Shown here: piece by piece, positions 50,094 to 60,321 of the stretch
How positions within the stretch are numbered: position 1 is the first letter of the stretch
How the letters are laid out: every line of letters begins with the position of its first letter
Assembly: GCA_947442105.1 (NCBI GenBank)
Contig: CANEVH010000010.1
Location: 1-64,000, forward strand
Length of the DNA: 64,000 nucleotides
Source of the DNA: Comamonadaceae bacterium
Lineage (GTDB): Bacteria; Pseudomonadota; Gammaproteobacteria; Burkholderiales; Burkholderiaceae_C
Reading direction: 5' to 3'
Position numbers and translations under genes: made by a program
The notes under the pieces: model-generated
What the model saw: the letters and a program-made list of their open reading frames with translations, nothing else
Database searches by the model: none
Told to the model about the DNA's origin: nothing

Positions 50094-50681
50094 ATCGCTA
50101 CTGAATTTCGTGACCGCCGTCAGCGTGAAGAACGCAAACACCGCCTCAACCGAGAAATCATGGTGCCGGAAGTCCGGCTCTCAGGCATAGAGAATGAACC
50201 CCTCGGGGTCGTCAGTCTCATGGAGGCCCTTCGTATGGCCGGTGAGTTGGATGTGGATTTGGTGGAAATATCCGCCACCGCCATTCCGCCGGTTTGCCGC
50301 TTGATGGACTACGGAAAGTTCAAATACCAAGAGCAAAAGAAGGCAGCGGAAGCGAAGTCCAAGCAAAAGGTCATCGAGGTCAAGGAAATCAAATTCCGAC
50401 CCGGTACCGACGATGGCGACTACAACATCAAAGTGCGCAACATCAAGCGCTTTTTGGAAGACGGTGACAAGTGCAAGATTACGCTGCGATTTCGCGGTCG
50501 TGAAATTACCCACCAAGAGATCGGTCTGGCCTTGTTGCAGCGCATGCGCGAAGAGCTGGCGGACCTGATTGTGGTGGAGCAGTTTCCCAAGTTGGAAGGT
50601 CGCCAGATGGTCATGATGATTGCACCGGGCAAGAAAAAGCCGGGTGGCGCAGCCAAGCCGGTTCAAGAGTCGACTGCGTAG
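50094..50681 (+). CDS. infC: Translation initiation factor IF-3 (ATC start codon)
   Basis: In-frame extension upstream of the ORF-track Met reads (I/M)[40 protein letters not shown], with GAAGGA SD 7-8 nt before ATC. Confidence 0.93.
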   Translation: MATEFRDRRQREERKHRLNREIMVPEVRLSGIENEPLGVVSLMEALRMAGELDVDLVEISATAIPPVCRLMDYGKFKYQEQKKAAEAKSKQKVIEVKEIKFRPGTDDGDYNIKVRNIKRFLEDGDKCKITLRFRGREITHQEIGLALLQRMREELADLIVVEQFPKLEGRQMVMMIAPGKKKPGGAAKPVQESTA

Positions 50682-50821
50682 ACAGAAACAGTTAAGAAAA
50701 AATTAAGAAATAGTTCGTGCCAGTTTGGTCGCTGGCATCGATTTTAAAAGTGGCTCGGGGCCAACAAGGCTGGAAATTCTTTCCAGACGCCTCACGAGCA
50801 CAAGATAGAAGGAGCATCCAC

Positions 50822-51025
50822 ATGCCCAAAATGAAGACCAAGAGCGCGGCGAAAAAACGCTTTCGCGTTCGTCCCGGTGGCACCGTCAAACGCGGTCAAG
50901 CCTTCAAACGTCACATCTTGACCAAGAAGACCACCAAAAATAAACGCCACTTGCGGGGCTCCACTGGAGTTCATGAGACCAATATGGGTCACATGGCGCA
51001 GATGCTGCCCGGTCGTGGCATTTAA
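50822..51025 (+). CDS. rpmI: 50S ribosomal protein L35
   Basis: [46 protein letters not shown]. Confidence 0.97.
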   Translation: MPKMKTKSAAKKRFRVRPGGTVKRGQAFKRHILTKKTTKNKRHLRGSTGVHETNMGHMAQMLPGRGI

Positions 51026-51050
51026 TTAACGACGAACAAGGAGTAAACAC

Positions 51051-51410
51051 ATGCCTCGCGTCAAACGTGGTGTAACGGCTCGCGCCCGCCACAAAAAAGT
51101 TCTCGCCCTTGCCAAGGGTTTTCGCGGTCGCCGCGGTAATGTCTTTCGCGTCGCCAAAGAAGCGGTAATGAAGGCTGGGCAATATGCCTACCGTGACCGC
51201 CGTACCAAAAAGCGCGTGTTCCGTCAGTTGTGGATTGCGCGTATCAACGCCGCAGCCCGCCAATGCGGCATGACCTACAGCCAGTTCGCCAACGGACTGA
51301 AAAAAGCGAATATCGAGATTGACCGCAAGGTTTTGAGCGATATCGCGATTCATGACATGGCCGCTTTTGCGGGCATCGTGGAACAAGTGAAAGCCAAGCT
51401 GGCAGCCTGA
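51051..51410 (+). CDS. rplT: 50S ribosomal protein L20
   Basis: [51 protein letters not shown]. Confidence 0.98.
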   Translation: MPRVKRGVTARARHKKVLALAKGFRGRRGNVFRVAKEAVMKAGQYAYRDRRTKKRVFRQLWIARINAAARQCGMTYSQFANGLKKANIEIDRKVLSDIAIHDMAAFAGIVEQVKAKLAA

Positions 51411-51458
51411 TTCCCGCCCGCTGCGCCTTGGATTGAGGCGTATGGCGCACCAGAGACA

Positions 51459-51493
51459 AGGGCTAGCGCTTGAAAAAGCACTAGCCCTTTTTT
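51459..51493 (+). terminator. Terminator/attenuator-like hairpin between rplT and pheS
   Basis: AGGGCTAGcGCTTgaaaaAGCaCTAGCCCTTTTTT. Confidence 0.75.
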
Positions 51494-51535
51494 GTGCCAG
51501 TCATTTTTCTTTAGCCCCGAGATTCTCACTTTCGT

Positions 51536-52606
51536 ATGACCGACTTGAATGACATCGTCAGCGCGGCCAGCGCCGCGTTTGCCCAGGCGCACACGCCGGC
51601 CGATCTGGAAAACGCAAAGGCCCAGTTTTTAGGCAAATCCGGCCGCATGACCGAGCTGATGAAGGGCATGGCCGCGCTCAGCGTGGACGAGAAGAAGTCG
51701 CGCGGCGCTGCCATCAACGTGGCCAAACAGGCGATCGAGGCCGCACTCACCCAGCGCCGCCAGGCCCTGGCCGATGCCGAATTGCAATTGCAATTGCAGG
51801 CCGAAGCGCTGGATGTCACCTTGCCCGGCCGCCAACGGGGCGCGGGAGGATTGCACCCCGTGTCTTTGACCTTGGAGCGCATTGAGTCCATCTTCGGTTC
51901 CATGGGTTTTGACGTCGCGCAAGGCCCAGAGATTGAGACCGATTGGTTTAACTTCACCGCCCTGAACACGCCTGAAGACCATCCGGCGCGCTCTATGCAC
52001 GACACTTTTTATGTCGAAGGCGGCACCGACAAAGCGCCCCTGCTGCTGCGCACCCACACCAGCCCGATGCAAATCCGCTATGCGGTGCAGCACGTAAAAA
52101 AATACCGCGCCGCTGCGGGCGACTCCAGCGAAGGTCTGTTTGCCGGTGACATGCCCGAGATTCGTGTGATTGCCCCCGGGCGCACCTACCGTGTGGACAG
52201 CGACGCCACGCATTCGCCCATGTTCCACCAGTGCGAAGGCCTGTGGGTGGGGGAGAACGTGAGCTTCAAGGACTTGAAGTTCGTTTTTACCGACTTTTGC
52301 CGCACATTTTTTGAAAGCGAGGACCTGGTCTTGCGCTTTCGCCCCAGTTTCTTCCCGTTCACTGAGCCCAGCGCCGAGATCGATATCCAGTTTGCCACCG
52401 GGCCGTTAGCAGGGCGCTGGCTGGAGGTGGCCGGGTCTGGGCAGGTGCACCCCAACGTGATACGCAATATGGGCCTGGACCCTGAGAAATACATCGGCTT
52501 TGCCTTTGGCATGGGCCCGGACCGCCTGACCATGCTGCGCTACGGTGTTAATGACCTGCGCTTATTTTTTGACGGCGATATCCGCTTTCTCTCGCAGTTT
52601 CAATAA
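51536..52606 (+). CDS. pheS: Phenylalanyl-tRNA synthetase alpha subunit
   Basis: 356 aa; [55 protein letters not shown]. Confidence 0.98.
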   Translation: MTDLNDIVSAASAAFAQAHTPADLENAKAQFLGKSGRMTELMKGMAALSVDEKKSRGAAINVAKQAIEAALTQRRQALADAELQLQLQAEALDVTLPGRQRGAGGLHPVSLTLERIESIFGSMGFDVAQGPEIETDWFNFTALNTPEDHPARSMHDTFYVEGGTDKAPLLLRTHTSPMQIRYAVQHVKKYRAAAGDSSEGLFAGDMPEIRVIAPGRTYRVDSDATHSPMFHQCEGLWVGENVSFKDLKFVFTDFCRTFFESEDLVLRFRPSFFPFTEPSAEIDIQFATGPLAGRWLEVAGSGQVHPNVIRNMGLDPEKYIGFAFGMGPDRLTMLRYGVNDLRLFFDGDIRFLSQFQ

Positions 52607-52621
52607 TTCGAATAAGAGCCT

Positions 52622-55057
52622 ATGCAATTCCCTGAATCCTGGCTGCGGGCCTTTTGCAACCCGCCGCTCACTACTGCGCAACTCGCACACACGCTGACCA
52701 TGGCGGGGCTGGAGGTAGAAGAACTCAAGCCCGTGGCGCCGCCGTTCAGCCATATCGTGGTGGGCGAAATCCGCCACGCCGAGCAACACCCCAACGCCGA
52801 CCGCTTGCGGGTTTGCAAGGTGGACGTGGGCGTACCCGAGCTATTGAATATCGTGTGCGGTGCGCCCAACGCCCGCGTCGGTATTCGCGTTCCCTGCGCC
52901 CTGGTGGGCGCTGAGCTGCCCCCCGGCGCGGACGGCAAGCCTTTTGTCATCAAGCTAGGGCAACTGCGCGGCGTGGAAAGCCAAGGCATGTTGTGCTCGG
53001 CCAAAGAGCTGCAACTCGCCGACGACCATGGCGGCTTGCTGGAGCTGGCGCCAGACGCACGCTTGGGCCAAAGCATTCGGGAGCACCTGAATCTGGACGA
53101 CACCTTGTTCACCCTCAAGCTCACACCCAATTTGGCGCATTGCCTGAGCGTTTACGGCGTGGCCCGTGAAGTGGCGGCGCTCACCGGCGCGCCGCTGGTG
53201 CAGCCCGAGTTTCCACCTGTGGCACTGGGCAATGCCGACACCCTTAAGGTCACGGTGAGCGCGCCGGACTTGTGTGGTCGTTTTTCCGGCCGCGTGATTC
53301 GCAATCTCAACCCGCAGGCCACAACGCCGCAGTGGATGGTGGACCGCCTGGCGCGCTGCGGCCAGCGCAGCGTGACTGCTTTGGTGGATGTTTCCAACTA
53401 CGTGATGTTCGAGTTGGGTCGACCCTCGCATATTTTTGACTTGGACAAAATCCACGGCGCCCTGGATGTGCGCTGGGGCCGGGCGGGGGAGCAGATCAAG
53501 CTGCTCAACGGCAATACGGTTGAAGTCGATGGCCAGGTGGGGGTGATTGCCGACGAACAGCAGGTCGAGTCCCTGGCTGGCATCATGGGCGGTGACGCTA
53601 CCGCCGTTTCCGACGCCACGCGTCATGTGTATGTGGAGGCGGCGTTCTGGTGGCCCAAGGCGATTGCCGGGCGTTCCAGGCGTTTCAACTTTTCGACCGA
53701 CGCCGGTCACCGCTTTGAGCGCGGCGTGGACCCAGCGTCCACGGTGGAGCATATTGAGCACCTCTCAAAGCTGATTCTGGATATTTGCGGCACGCCCGAC
53801 ACGACGTGCGGCCCGGTCGATGACCAGCAGCCTCACATGCCGGTGCCCGCCCCAGTACAACTGCGGCTGGCGCGCGCCGCAAAAATCATTGGCATGCCCT
53901 TGACCCAGGCGCAGTGCTTTGACGCTTTGCGCGGGCTGGGGCTCGATGTCACGCAGGCCGAGGGTGTTTTGACCGTGGTGCCGCCGAGCTATCGCTTTGA
54001 CTTGCAGATCGAAGAAGACCTGATTGAAGAAGTGGCGCGCATGGTGGGCTACGACCAGCTGCCCCACACGCCGCCGCTGGGGCCTATTACCGCCAAGCTG
54101 CGCTCTGAGGCACAGCGTAGCCCGTTTGCCGTGCGCCGTGCCCTGGCCGCCATGGGCTACCAAGAAACCATTAACTTCAGCTTTGTGGAAGAGCGCTGGG
54201 AGCGCGAGCTGGCGGGCAATACCGCGCCGATCAAGCTGCAAAACCCGATTGCCAGCCAGATGAGCGTGATGCGCTCCTCGCTGATTGGCTCTCTGGTGCA
54301 AGTGCTGCAGTTCAACCAGGCGCGCAAGGCGCCGCGCGTGCGCGTGTTTGAGCTGGGTCGCGTGTTCCTGCGCAACGAGGCGGTGCAAAACACCGATACC
54401 ACGGTGCAGGGCTTCGACCAGCCGATGCGGGTGGCGGGCCTGGCTTCGGGCGCTACCGACGCGCTGCAATGGGGGCGCAAAGACACAGGGGTTGATTTCT
54501 TTGATGTCAAAGGCGATGTCGAGGCGCTTTTTGCCCCGCTCAAGCCTGACTTCATGCCCGGTAGTCACCCCGCGATGCATCCCGGCCGCTGCGCCCAAGT
54601 CATGGTGGGCGAGCGCGTTGTGGGCTACGTTGGTGAACTCCACCCCCAATGGCGCCAGGCCTATGAATTGGCCCAGGCGCCGGTGGTTTTTGAATTGGAC
54701 TTGGATGCGGTGCTGCAAAGTCGGGTGCCAGTGTTCGCTGCGGTGCCCAAGTTTCAGGCGGTGCAGCGCGATATCGCGGTCATGGTCGCCGATGGCGTAA
54801 GCCACCAGGCGCTGATGGCGTCCATCCACGCGGCGGCTACCGATGGCCTGCTGCAAAGTGCGCAATTGTTTGACGTCTACCGGCCCAAAGCCGCTGCAGC
54901 GGATGCTGGGTTGGCAGCTGCGGCGCAACGAAGCCTTGCCGTGCGCCTGACACTTGGCGCCAGCGACGCCACGCTCACCGAAGATCAAATTGAGCAGGCG
55001 GTGAAGGCGGTTTTGCACCAACTCGCGCAGGATCTGCGTGCGCACCAGCGCGTCTGA
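52622..55057 (+). CDS. pheT: Phenylalanyl-tRNA synthetase beta subunit
   Basis: 811 aa; MQFPESWLRAFCNPPLTTAQLAHTLTMAGLEVEE; conserved pheS-pheT order. Confidence 0.98.
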   Translation: MQFPESWLRAFCNPPLTTAQLAHTLTMAGLEVEELKPVAPPFSHIVVGEIRHAEQHPNADRLRVCKVDVGVPELLNIVCGAPNARVGIRVPCALVGAELPPGADGKPFVIKLGQLRGVESQGMLCSAKELQLADDHGGLLELAPDARLGQSIREHLNLDDTLFTLKLTPNLAHCLSVYGVAREVAALTGAPLVQPEFPPVALGNADTLKVTVSAPDLCGRFSGRVIRNLNPQATTPQWMVDRLARCGQRSVTALVDVSNYVMFELGRPSHIFDLDKIHGALDVRWGRAGEQIKLLNGNTVEVDGQVGVIADEQQVESLAGIMGGDATAVSDATRHVYVEAAFWWPKAIAGRSRRFNFSTDAGHRFERGVDPASTVEHIEHLSKLILDICGTPDTTCGPVDDQQPHMPVPAPVQLRLARAAKIIGMPLTQAQCFDALRGLGLDVTQAEGVLTVVPPSYRFDLQIEEDLIEEVARMVGYDQLPHTPPLGPITAKLRSEAQRSPFAVRRALAAMGYQETINFSFVEERWERELAGNTAPIKLQNPIASQMSVMRSSLIGSLVQVLQFNQARKAPRVRVFELGRVFLRNEAVQNTDTTVQGFDQPMRVAGLASGATDALQWGRKDTGVDFFDVKGDVEALFAPLKPDFMPGSHPAMHPGRCAQVMVGERVVGYVGELHPQWRQAYELAQAPVVFELDLDAVLQSRVPVFAAVPKFQAVQRDIAVMVADGVSHQALMASIHAAATDGLLQSAQLFDVYRPKAAAADAGLAAAAQRSLAVRLTLGASDATLTEDQIEQAVKAVLHQLAQDLRAHQRV

Positions 55058-55092
55058 AAAACAGGCAGCCCATCGCCCGCAGAAAGAACGCC

Positions 55093-55446
55093 ATGCAGCT
55101 ATCCGTAGACAGTCTTGAAACCGCAGCCCTGACCAAGGCGCAACTGGTAGACCTGCTGTTTGAGCAACTGGGCTTGAACAAGCGCGAATCCAAGGACATG
55201 GTCGACGCGTTTTTTGACCTCATCACCGAGCAACTGGTCGCTGGAACCGACGTCAAAATCTCCGGGTTTGGGAATTTTCAAATCCGTACCAAGGCCCCGC
55301 GACCAGGGCGCAACCCACGCACCGGGGAGGCCATCGGTATCCAGGCCCGCCGGGTAGTGACCTTCCACGCCAGCCACAAACTCAAAGGCCAGATCCAAGG
55401 CGACAAGCTGCCAGGCACCGCCATGGAAGCCAGTGACCGCGCCTGA
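55093..55446 (+). CDS. ihfA: Integration host factor alpha subunit
   Basis: LTKAQLVDLLFEQLGLNKRESKDMVDAFFDLITEQLVAGTDVKISGFGNFQIRTKAPRPGRNPRTGE. Confidence 0.96.
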   Translation: MQLSVDSLETAALTKAQLVDLLFEQLGLNKRESKDMVDAFFDLITEQLVAGTDVKISGFGNFQIRTKAPRPGRNPRTGEAIGIQARRVVTFHASHKLKGQIQGDKLPGTAMEASDRA

Positions 55447-55527
55447 CAGCCACGGAAAAAGCCCGCATTGCAACTTGCATCCACTTAGAGTAGCCTCTGC
55501 ACTCTTTTGTCTATCGCCTTGATTTCA

Positions 55528-55986
55528 ATGGAGAAAGTTTCCCCATCCATCCCTGCCAAGCGCTACTTCACCATCGGTGAGGTGGGGGAGTTGTGCGGCG
55601 TAAAGCCCCATGTTTTGCGCTATTGGGAGCAAGAATTCACCCAGTTGCGCCCCATGAAGCGGCGCGGGAACCGGCGCTACTACCAGCACCACGAAGTGCT
55701 CATGATCCGGCGCATCCGCGATTTGCTGTACGACCAAGGTTTCACCATCAGCGGTGCGCGCAACAAAATCCAAGAACTCATGGAGCATGAGCGGGATAGA
55801 AAGCGCAATGGTGAGAGTTTGCTCGACGGTGTGGAAAGCCTGATTGAGCCTACCGGCGCCGAGACCGGTGCTGCCACCGAAGATCACGTTGCGCACCCCA
55901 GCGCCATGTCTGGAAGCGCCCAGAGCTGGTCTGCCTTGCGCCATGAACTCCTGGCGATCAAGGCATTGCTTGACGGTGACGACTAA
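55528..55986 (+). CDS. MerR-family transcriptional regulator
   Basis: KRYFTIGEVGELCGVKPHVLRYWEQEFTQLRPMKRRGNRRYYQHHEVLMIRRIRDLLYDQGFTISGARN; downstream of ihfA. Confidence 0.93.
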   Translation: MEKVSPSIPAKRYFTIGEVGELCGVKPHVLRYWEQEFTQLRPMKRRGNRRYYQHHEVLMIRRIRDLLYDQGFTISGARNKIQELMEHERDRKRNGESLLDGVESLIEPTGAETGAATEDHVAHPSAMSGSAQSWSALRHELLAIKALLDGDD

Positions 55987-56046
55987 CGCAAAGGCTATAG
56001 ATGGGGACAGTTGGGCAGCCTGGCGGGTTATAATTTCAAGCTGATT

Positions 56047-56123
56047 CGGTGTGTGGCGCAGCCTGGTAGCGCACTTGCATGGGGTGCAAGGGGTCGAAGG
56101 TTCGAATCCTTTCACACCGACCA
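56047..56123 (+). tRNA. tRNA-Pro (anticodon GGG)
   Basis: CGGTGTGTGGCGCAGCCTGGTAGCGCACTTGCATGGGGTGCAAGGGGTCGAAGGTTCGAATCCTTTCACACCGACCA; 77 nt cloverleaf, anticodon loop ATGGGGT, encoded CCA. Confidence 0.97.
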
Positions 56124-56133
56124 TTAGACAGTT

Positions 56134-56171
56134 AAAAAGGCCTCTGAGTAGCGATACCCAGAGGCCTTTTT
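56134..56171 (+). terminator. Terminator downstream of tRNA-Pro
   Basis: AAAAAGGCCTCTG-agtagcgatacc-CAGAGGCCTTTTT. Confidence 0.85.
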
Positions 56172-56304
56172 GATTTGCAAATCAAGGGCTTGGCCTCTAG
56201 AAACCGATAGTGGGCGCTATTGACTGCCAGCCCAAAACCGGGTAACGAACCAGTGTAAACGGGATTTATTGGCAGTTGTTCCCCGGTTCTCACTGGAGAA
56301 CCCC

Positions 56305-56655
56305 ATGCTCACCGATGCCGATTGCCGAAACGCTCTATGCCCGCCGGACAAAAAACGGGCACGTCTTACCGACACCGAGGGCCTGTATCTTGAGGTAAGT
56401 CCCGCCGGATCGAAGCGGTGGTTCTGGAAAACCTATGCTGACGGCAAGGACGGGAGGCCGGCGCTGGGTAGCTACCCTGCCGTTGCCCTGAAGGCTGCAC
56501 GCGCGGCACGCACTGCGGCCAAGACGCAAAAGGCGGCAGGCACCAACCCCGTACAAGCGCGCAAGGTGGCCAAGCTAAAGGCCGCTACCCGGCGCAGACC
56601 GTCTGGAAAACTTGAGCTTTGGCCCATATCTGCGGAAGACATTCATGCCGCCTAA
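56305..56655 (+). pseudogene. Truncated tyrosine-recombinase (P4-type integrase) N-terminal fragment
   Basis: MLTDADCRNALCPPDKKRARLTDTEGLYLEVSPAGSKRWFWKTYADGKDGRPALGSYPAVALKAARAARTAAKT resembles the integrase N-terminal DUF4102 domain; the ORF ends after 116 aa with no catalytic domain. Confidence 0.75.
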
Positions 56656-56997
56656 CGCGCTCGCCTGCCTAGCTAAGCGCCAAAGTTCAACGGGCTACAT
56701 ATCGTCATCTCCCTATTCTGCACAGCGCTGGCGACCGCGCATCCACCCGTACCTGTAAGTTGCGCAAGCGCATGGGCTCGGAGCCTGGCATCTTGAATGG
56801 TGAGTGCGTAAATCTGTTTCGCAAAACGGCTACTTCTCTGGCGTAGAACTGCCGCGAGATGCCCGACAGACTAAAAAACGGGCTGTAGACTCCCAGAAAC
56901 AGTGCCAGTTAGAGCAATGCAAGCCTAGATCGTCTGTTCCCATGAATCGACAACTGGCAGGCTGGGCGATGGCAAGGGCATACAAGAAGGGATTCAC

Positions 56998-59900
56998 TTG
57001 AAATCAGGTATCAGAGACAACAGGACCAGGGGCAAAGTCGCAGAATTCCTGAAAGAAAAAGCCATCAGTGGCAGCCGCCTTTCAGTCGTGTCTGCCTACT
57101 TCACCATTTATGCCTACGAAGCCCTGAGCGATCAGCTTGACGGTATCGAATCCCTCCAGTTCCTGTTTGGCGAGCCCAAATTCATTCAGACGCTAGACCC
57201 TGAGAAGACCGACAAAAAGGCTTTCAAGATTGAAGACGAGGGGTTGGAGCTTGCCAACCGTCTTCAACAAAAAGATGTAGCGCGCCGCTGCGCTGAGTGG
57301 ATCGCCAGCAAGGTTGAAATCCGCTCCATCCGCGAATCCAACCTACTGCACGGCAAGCTGTATCACATTGACGACGGTCGGCGCGAACACGCCCTCATGG
57401 GCAGTTCCAACTTCACGCAGCGCGGCTTGGGGTTATCCGCCGCACCGAACATCGAGCTGAACATGGTGGTCGACAGCGACCGTGATCGCACTGACTTGAA
57501 AGCCTGGTTTGATGAATTGTGGTCAGACACCGCACAGGTCGAAGATGTCAAAGCCAAGGTGCTGGAATACCTGGCCCAGCTCTATGTAGACCATTCCCCG
57601 GAGTTCACCTACTTCAAGACCCTGTTCCACGTCTTTGAAAAGTTCCTGTCCGGCCAGCAGGAACAAGCTCAGTTCTTTGACAACACGGCAATTACCGATA
57701 CCGAAATTTGGAAAACACTTTTTGAATTTCAAAAAGATGGCGTCAAGGGTGCAGTACAAAAAATCAACACACACAACGGCTGCATCCTGGCCGACAGCGT
57801 AGGCTTGGGTAAGACCTATTCCGCGCTGGCTGTCATCAAATACTTTGAGCTGCGCAACCACCGCGTGCTGGTGCTGTGCCCCAAAAAATTGCGCGAGAAC
57901 TGGACGGTTTACCTCGGTAGCAACATGACCGAACTGAACCCTTTCGTGCGGGACAAGTTCAGCTACATGGTGTTGTCCCATACCGACCTTTCCCGTGACG
58001 CTGGCAAGGCCGGCGACGTTGACCTTGCCGCCATCAACTGGGGCAATTTCGATTTGGTAGTGATTGACGAATCGCACAACTTCCGCAACAACGTCAAAGG
58101 CAAACGCGACGAAGAAGGCAACATCATCAAGCACAGCCGTTATGAACGCCTGATGCAAGACATCATCCAGGCCGGGGTCAAAACCAAGGTCATGCTGCTA
58201 TCGGCCACGCCAGTCAACAATGACTTGAAAGACTTGCGCAACCAGCTCTATCTGGTGTCTGAAGGGCGCGATCATGCCCTGATGCCCACTACCGGCATTG
58301 CCAGCATCAAGCACACGCTGGAAACCGCGCAAAAGACTTTTTCTGAATGGGCCAAACGCCCTGGAGATAGGGACCCCAAAGACCTGATGGATGGGCTGCC
58401 TGCTGGCTTTTTCACTTTGCTGGACGAGTTAACCATCGCCCGCTCCCGCAAGCACATACAAAAGTACTACCGCGCCTCGATGGCGCAGATTGGCAAATTT
58501 CCCAAACGGGCTAAACCGATTTCGATGTATTCAGAAATCGACAGCAAGGGCCGTTTCCCCACCTACGATAAGTTGAACGAAGAGATTGAAAAGTACCAGC
58601 TCGCCCTCTTCAAGCCTTCCATCTATGTGCTGCCTCAATTCAAAGATCAGTACCAGGGCGAAACCAATGTGCGCAATTTCAGCCAAGAGAACCGCGAGAA
58701 GTTTTTGATCGGCATGATGAAGGTGAACTTTTTGAAGCGGCTGGAAAGCTCGGTCAAATCGTTCGCCATCACCATGGAACGCACTGTCAACAAAATTGAA
58801 GACTTGGAAGAACGCCTGAAAAGCTACCAAAAGCTGCGTGATGGCAAAGCGCAGGACTTGCAAGCCACACTGTTCTTGATGGAGGCGGAAGAAGACGAAG
58901 AATTACGTGAAGCTTTTGAGGTGGGCACCCTCAAATATCGGCTGGAACACATGCGTGTGGACGACTGGCTGACCGACTTGGCCACCGACAAACGCCAGCT
59001 TGCCATGCTTGCCGCAAGCGCCAGTGGTGTTACGCCAGAACGTGATGCCAAGCTGACTGAACTAAAAGCCATCATTAAAGACAAGGTCACAACGCCCACT
59101 ACCAACAACCGGGGTGAGCCCAACCGCAAGATCATTGTTTTTTGCGCCTTTGCAGACACCGCCGCCTATTTGTACGAGCAACTGGAGCCATGGGCCAGCG
59201 CCACCTTGCGCACTCACATAGCGCTGGTGTCTGGCGGTGCCCGCCCCAACCGTTCGACGTTTGGCAATGCGGAATTCAACCAAATACTGACCAACTTTGC
59301 CCCACGCGCCAAGCAGCGCGCCAAGATGTCCAGGATGCCACAGGACGGTGAGATTGACATACTGATCGCCACAGACTGCATCTCTGAGGGCCAGAACCTG
59401 CAAGACTGCGACCTGCTGGTCAACTACGACATCCACTGGAACCCGGTGCGCATCATTCAGCGCTTCGGCCGTATTGACCGTATTGGCAGCCCTAACGACA
59501 CCATTCAGCTCGTCAACTTCTGGCCAACGCCAGACCTGAACAAATACATCAACCTTAAAAATCGGGTTGAGGCGCGCATGGCGCTGGTGGACATATCTGC
59601 CACCAACGAAGACAACGTGCTGAGCAACGCAGAACTGGAAGAGCTGATTCAACAAGACCTGAAGTACCGCGACAAGCAGCTCATGCGCCTGAAAGATGAG
59701 GTGCTGGACCTGGAAGACTTCAACGAATCTGTCGCGCTGAACGAGTTCAGCCTCGACGACTTCCGCATGGACCTGAGCAACTATGTGGAAGCCAACCGCG
59801 CCAAATTGCAGGATGCTCCCTTTGGCCTGTATGGCGTGGTGCCCACCAGCACCCAACACGCCACGGTGAAGCCCGGCGTCATTTACTGCCTGCGCCAGCA

Positions 59901-60321
59901 ACACCATGCCCCAACCGGTAACACTGGAACAGATGCAAGCGCCCAAGCAGTCAACCCTCTGAGCCCTTACTTTTTGGTCTACATCCATGCCGACGGCGCC
60001 GTGCGCTACAACTTTGCAGCCCCCAAGCAAGTGCTTGAAATTTTCCGCGCCCTGTGCCAGGGCAAGACCGAACCCTATGCCGACCTGTGCAAACTGTTTG
60101 ACGAGCAAACCCGCCACGGGCAAGACATGGGCGCGTATTCCGCGCTGCTGGACAAAACCGTAGCGGCCATCGTGGCCCAGTTCACCCGGAAAAACGCCGC
60201 CAACCTGTTCACGGGCCGGGGCGGCAAACTCTTGGATGCGGCTAAGGCAGTGCAAAGCAACAACGGCTTTGAGCTCATCACCTGGCTGGTCATTCAGCCA
60301 CCAACGGCAAGCACCACATGA
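56998..60321 (+). CDS. Helicase with N-terminal phospholipase-D-like (HKD) domain and SNF2/DEAD-type helicase core
   Basis: LLHGKLYHIDDGRREHALMGSSNFTQRG (HxKx4D); GCILADSVGLGKTYSALAVIKYFE; DESHNFRNN; LLSATPVNN; DCISEGQNLQDCDLLVNYDIHWNPVRIIQRFGRIDRIG. TTG start with AGAAGG SD. Confidence 0.92.
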   Translation: MKSGIRDNRTRGKVAEFLKEKAISGSRLSVVSAYFTIYAYEALSDQLDGIESLQFLFGEPKFIQTLDPEKTDKKAFKIEDEGLELANRLQQKDVARRCAEWIASKVEIRSIRESNLLHGKLYHIDDGRREHALMGSSNFTQRGLGLSAAPNIELNMVVDSDRDRTDLKAWFDELWSDTAQVEDVKAKVLEYLAQLYVDHSPEFTYFKTLFHVFEKFLSGQQEQAQFFDNTAITDTEIWKTLFEFQKDGVKGAVQKINTHNGCILADSVGLGKTYSALAVIKYFELRNHRVLVLCPKKLRENWTVYLGSNMTELNPFVRDKFSYMVLSHTDLSRDAGKAGDVDLAAINWGNFDLVVIDESHNFRNNVKGKRDEEGNIIKHSRYERLMQDIIQAGVKTKVMLLSATPVNNDLKDLRNQLYLVSEGRDHALMPTTGIASIKHTLETAQKTFSEWAKRPGDRDPKDLMDGLPAGFFTLLDELTIARSRKHIQKYYRASMAQIGKFPKRAKPISMYSEIDSKGRFPTYDKLNEEIEKYQLALFKPSIYVLPQFKDQYQGETNVRNFSQENREKFLIGMMKVNFLKRLESSVKSFAITMERTVNKIEDLEERLKSYQKLRDGKAQDLQATLFLMEAEEDEELREAFEVGTLKYRLEHMRVDDWLTDLATDKRQLAMLAASASGVTPERDAKLTELKAIIKDKVTTPTTNNRGEPNRKIIVFCAFADTAAYLYEQLEPWASATLRTHIALVSGGARPNRSTFGNAEFNQILTNFAPRAKQRAKMSRMPQDGEIDILIATDCISEGQNLQDCDLLVNYDIHWNPVRIIQRFGRIDRIGSPNDTIQLVNFWPTPDLNKYINLKNRVEARMALVDISATNEDNVLSNAELEELIQQDLKYRDKQLMRLKDEVLDLEDFNESVALNEFSLDDFRMDLSNYVEANRAKLQDAPFGLYGVVPTSTQHATVKPGVIYCLRQQHHAPTGNTGTDASAQAVNPLSPYFLVYIHADGAVRYNFAAPKQVLEIFRALCQGKTEPYADLCKLFDEQTRHGQDMGAYSALLDKTVAAIVAQFTRKNAANLFTGRGGKLLDAAKAVQSNNGFELITWLVIQPPTASTT

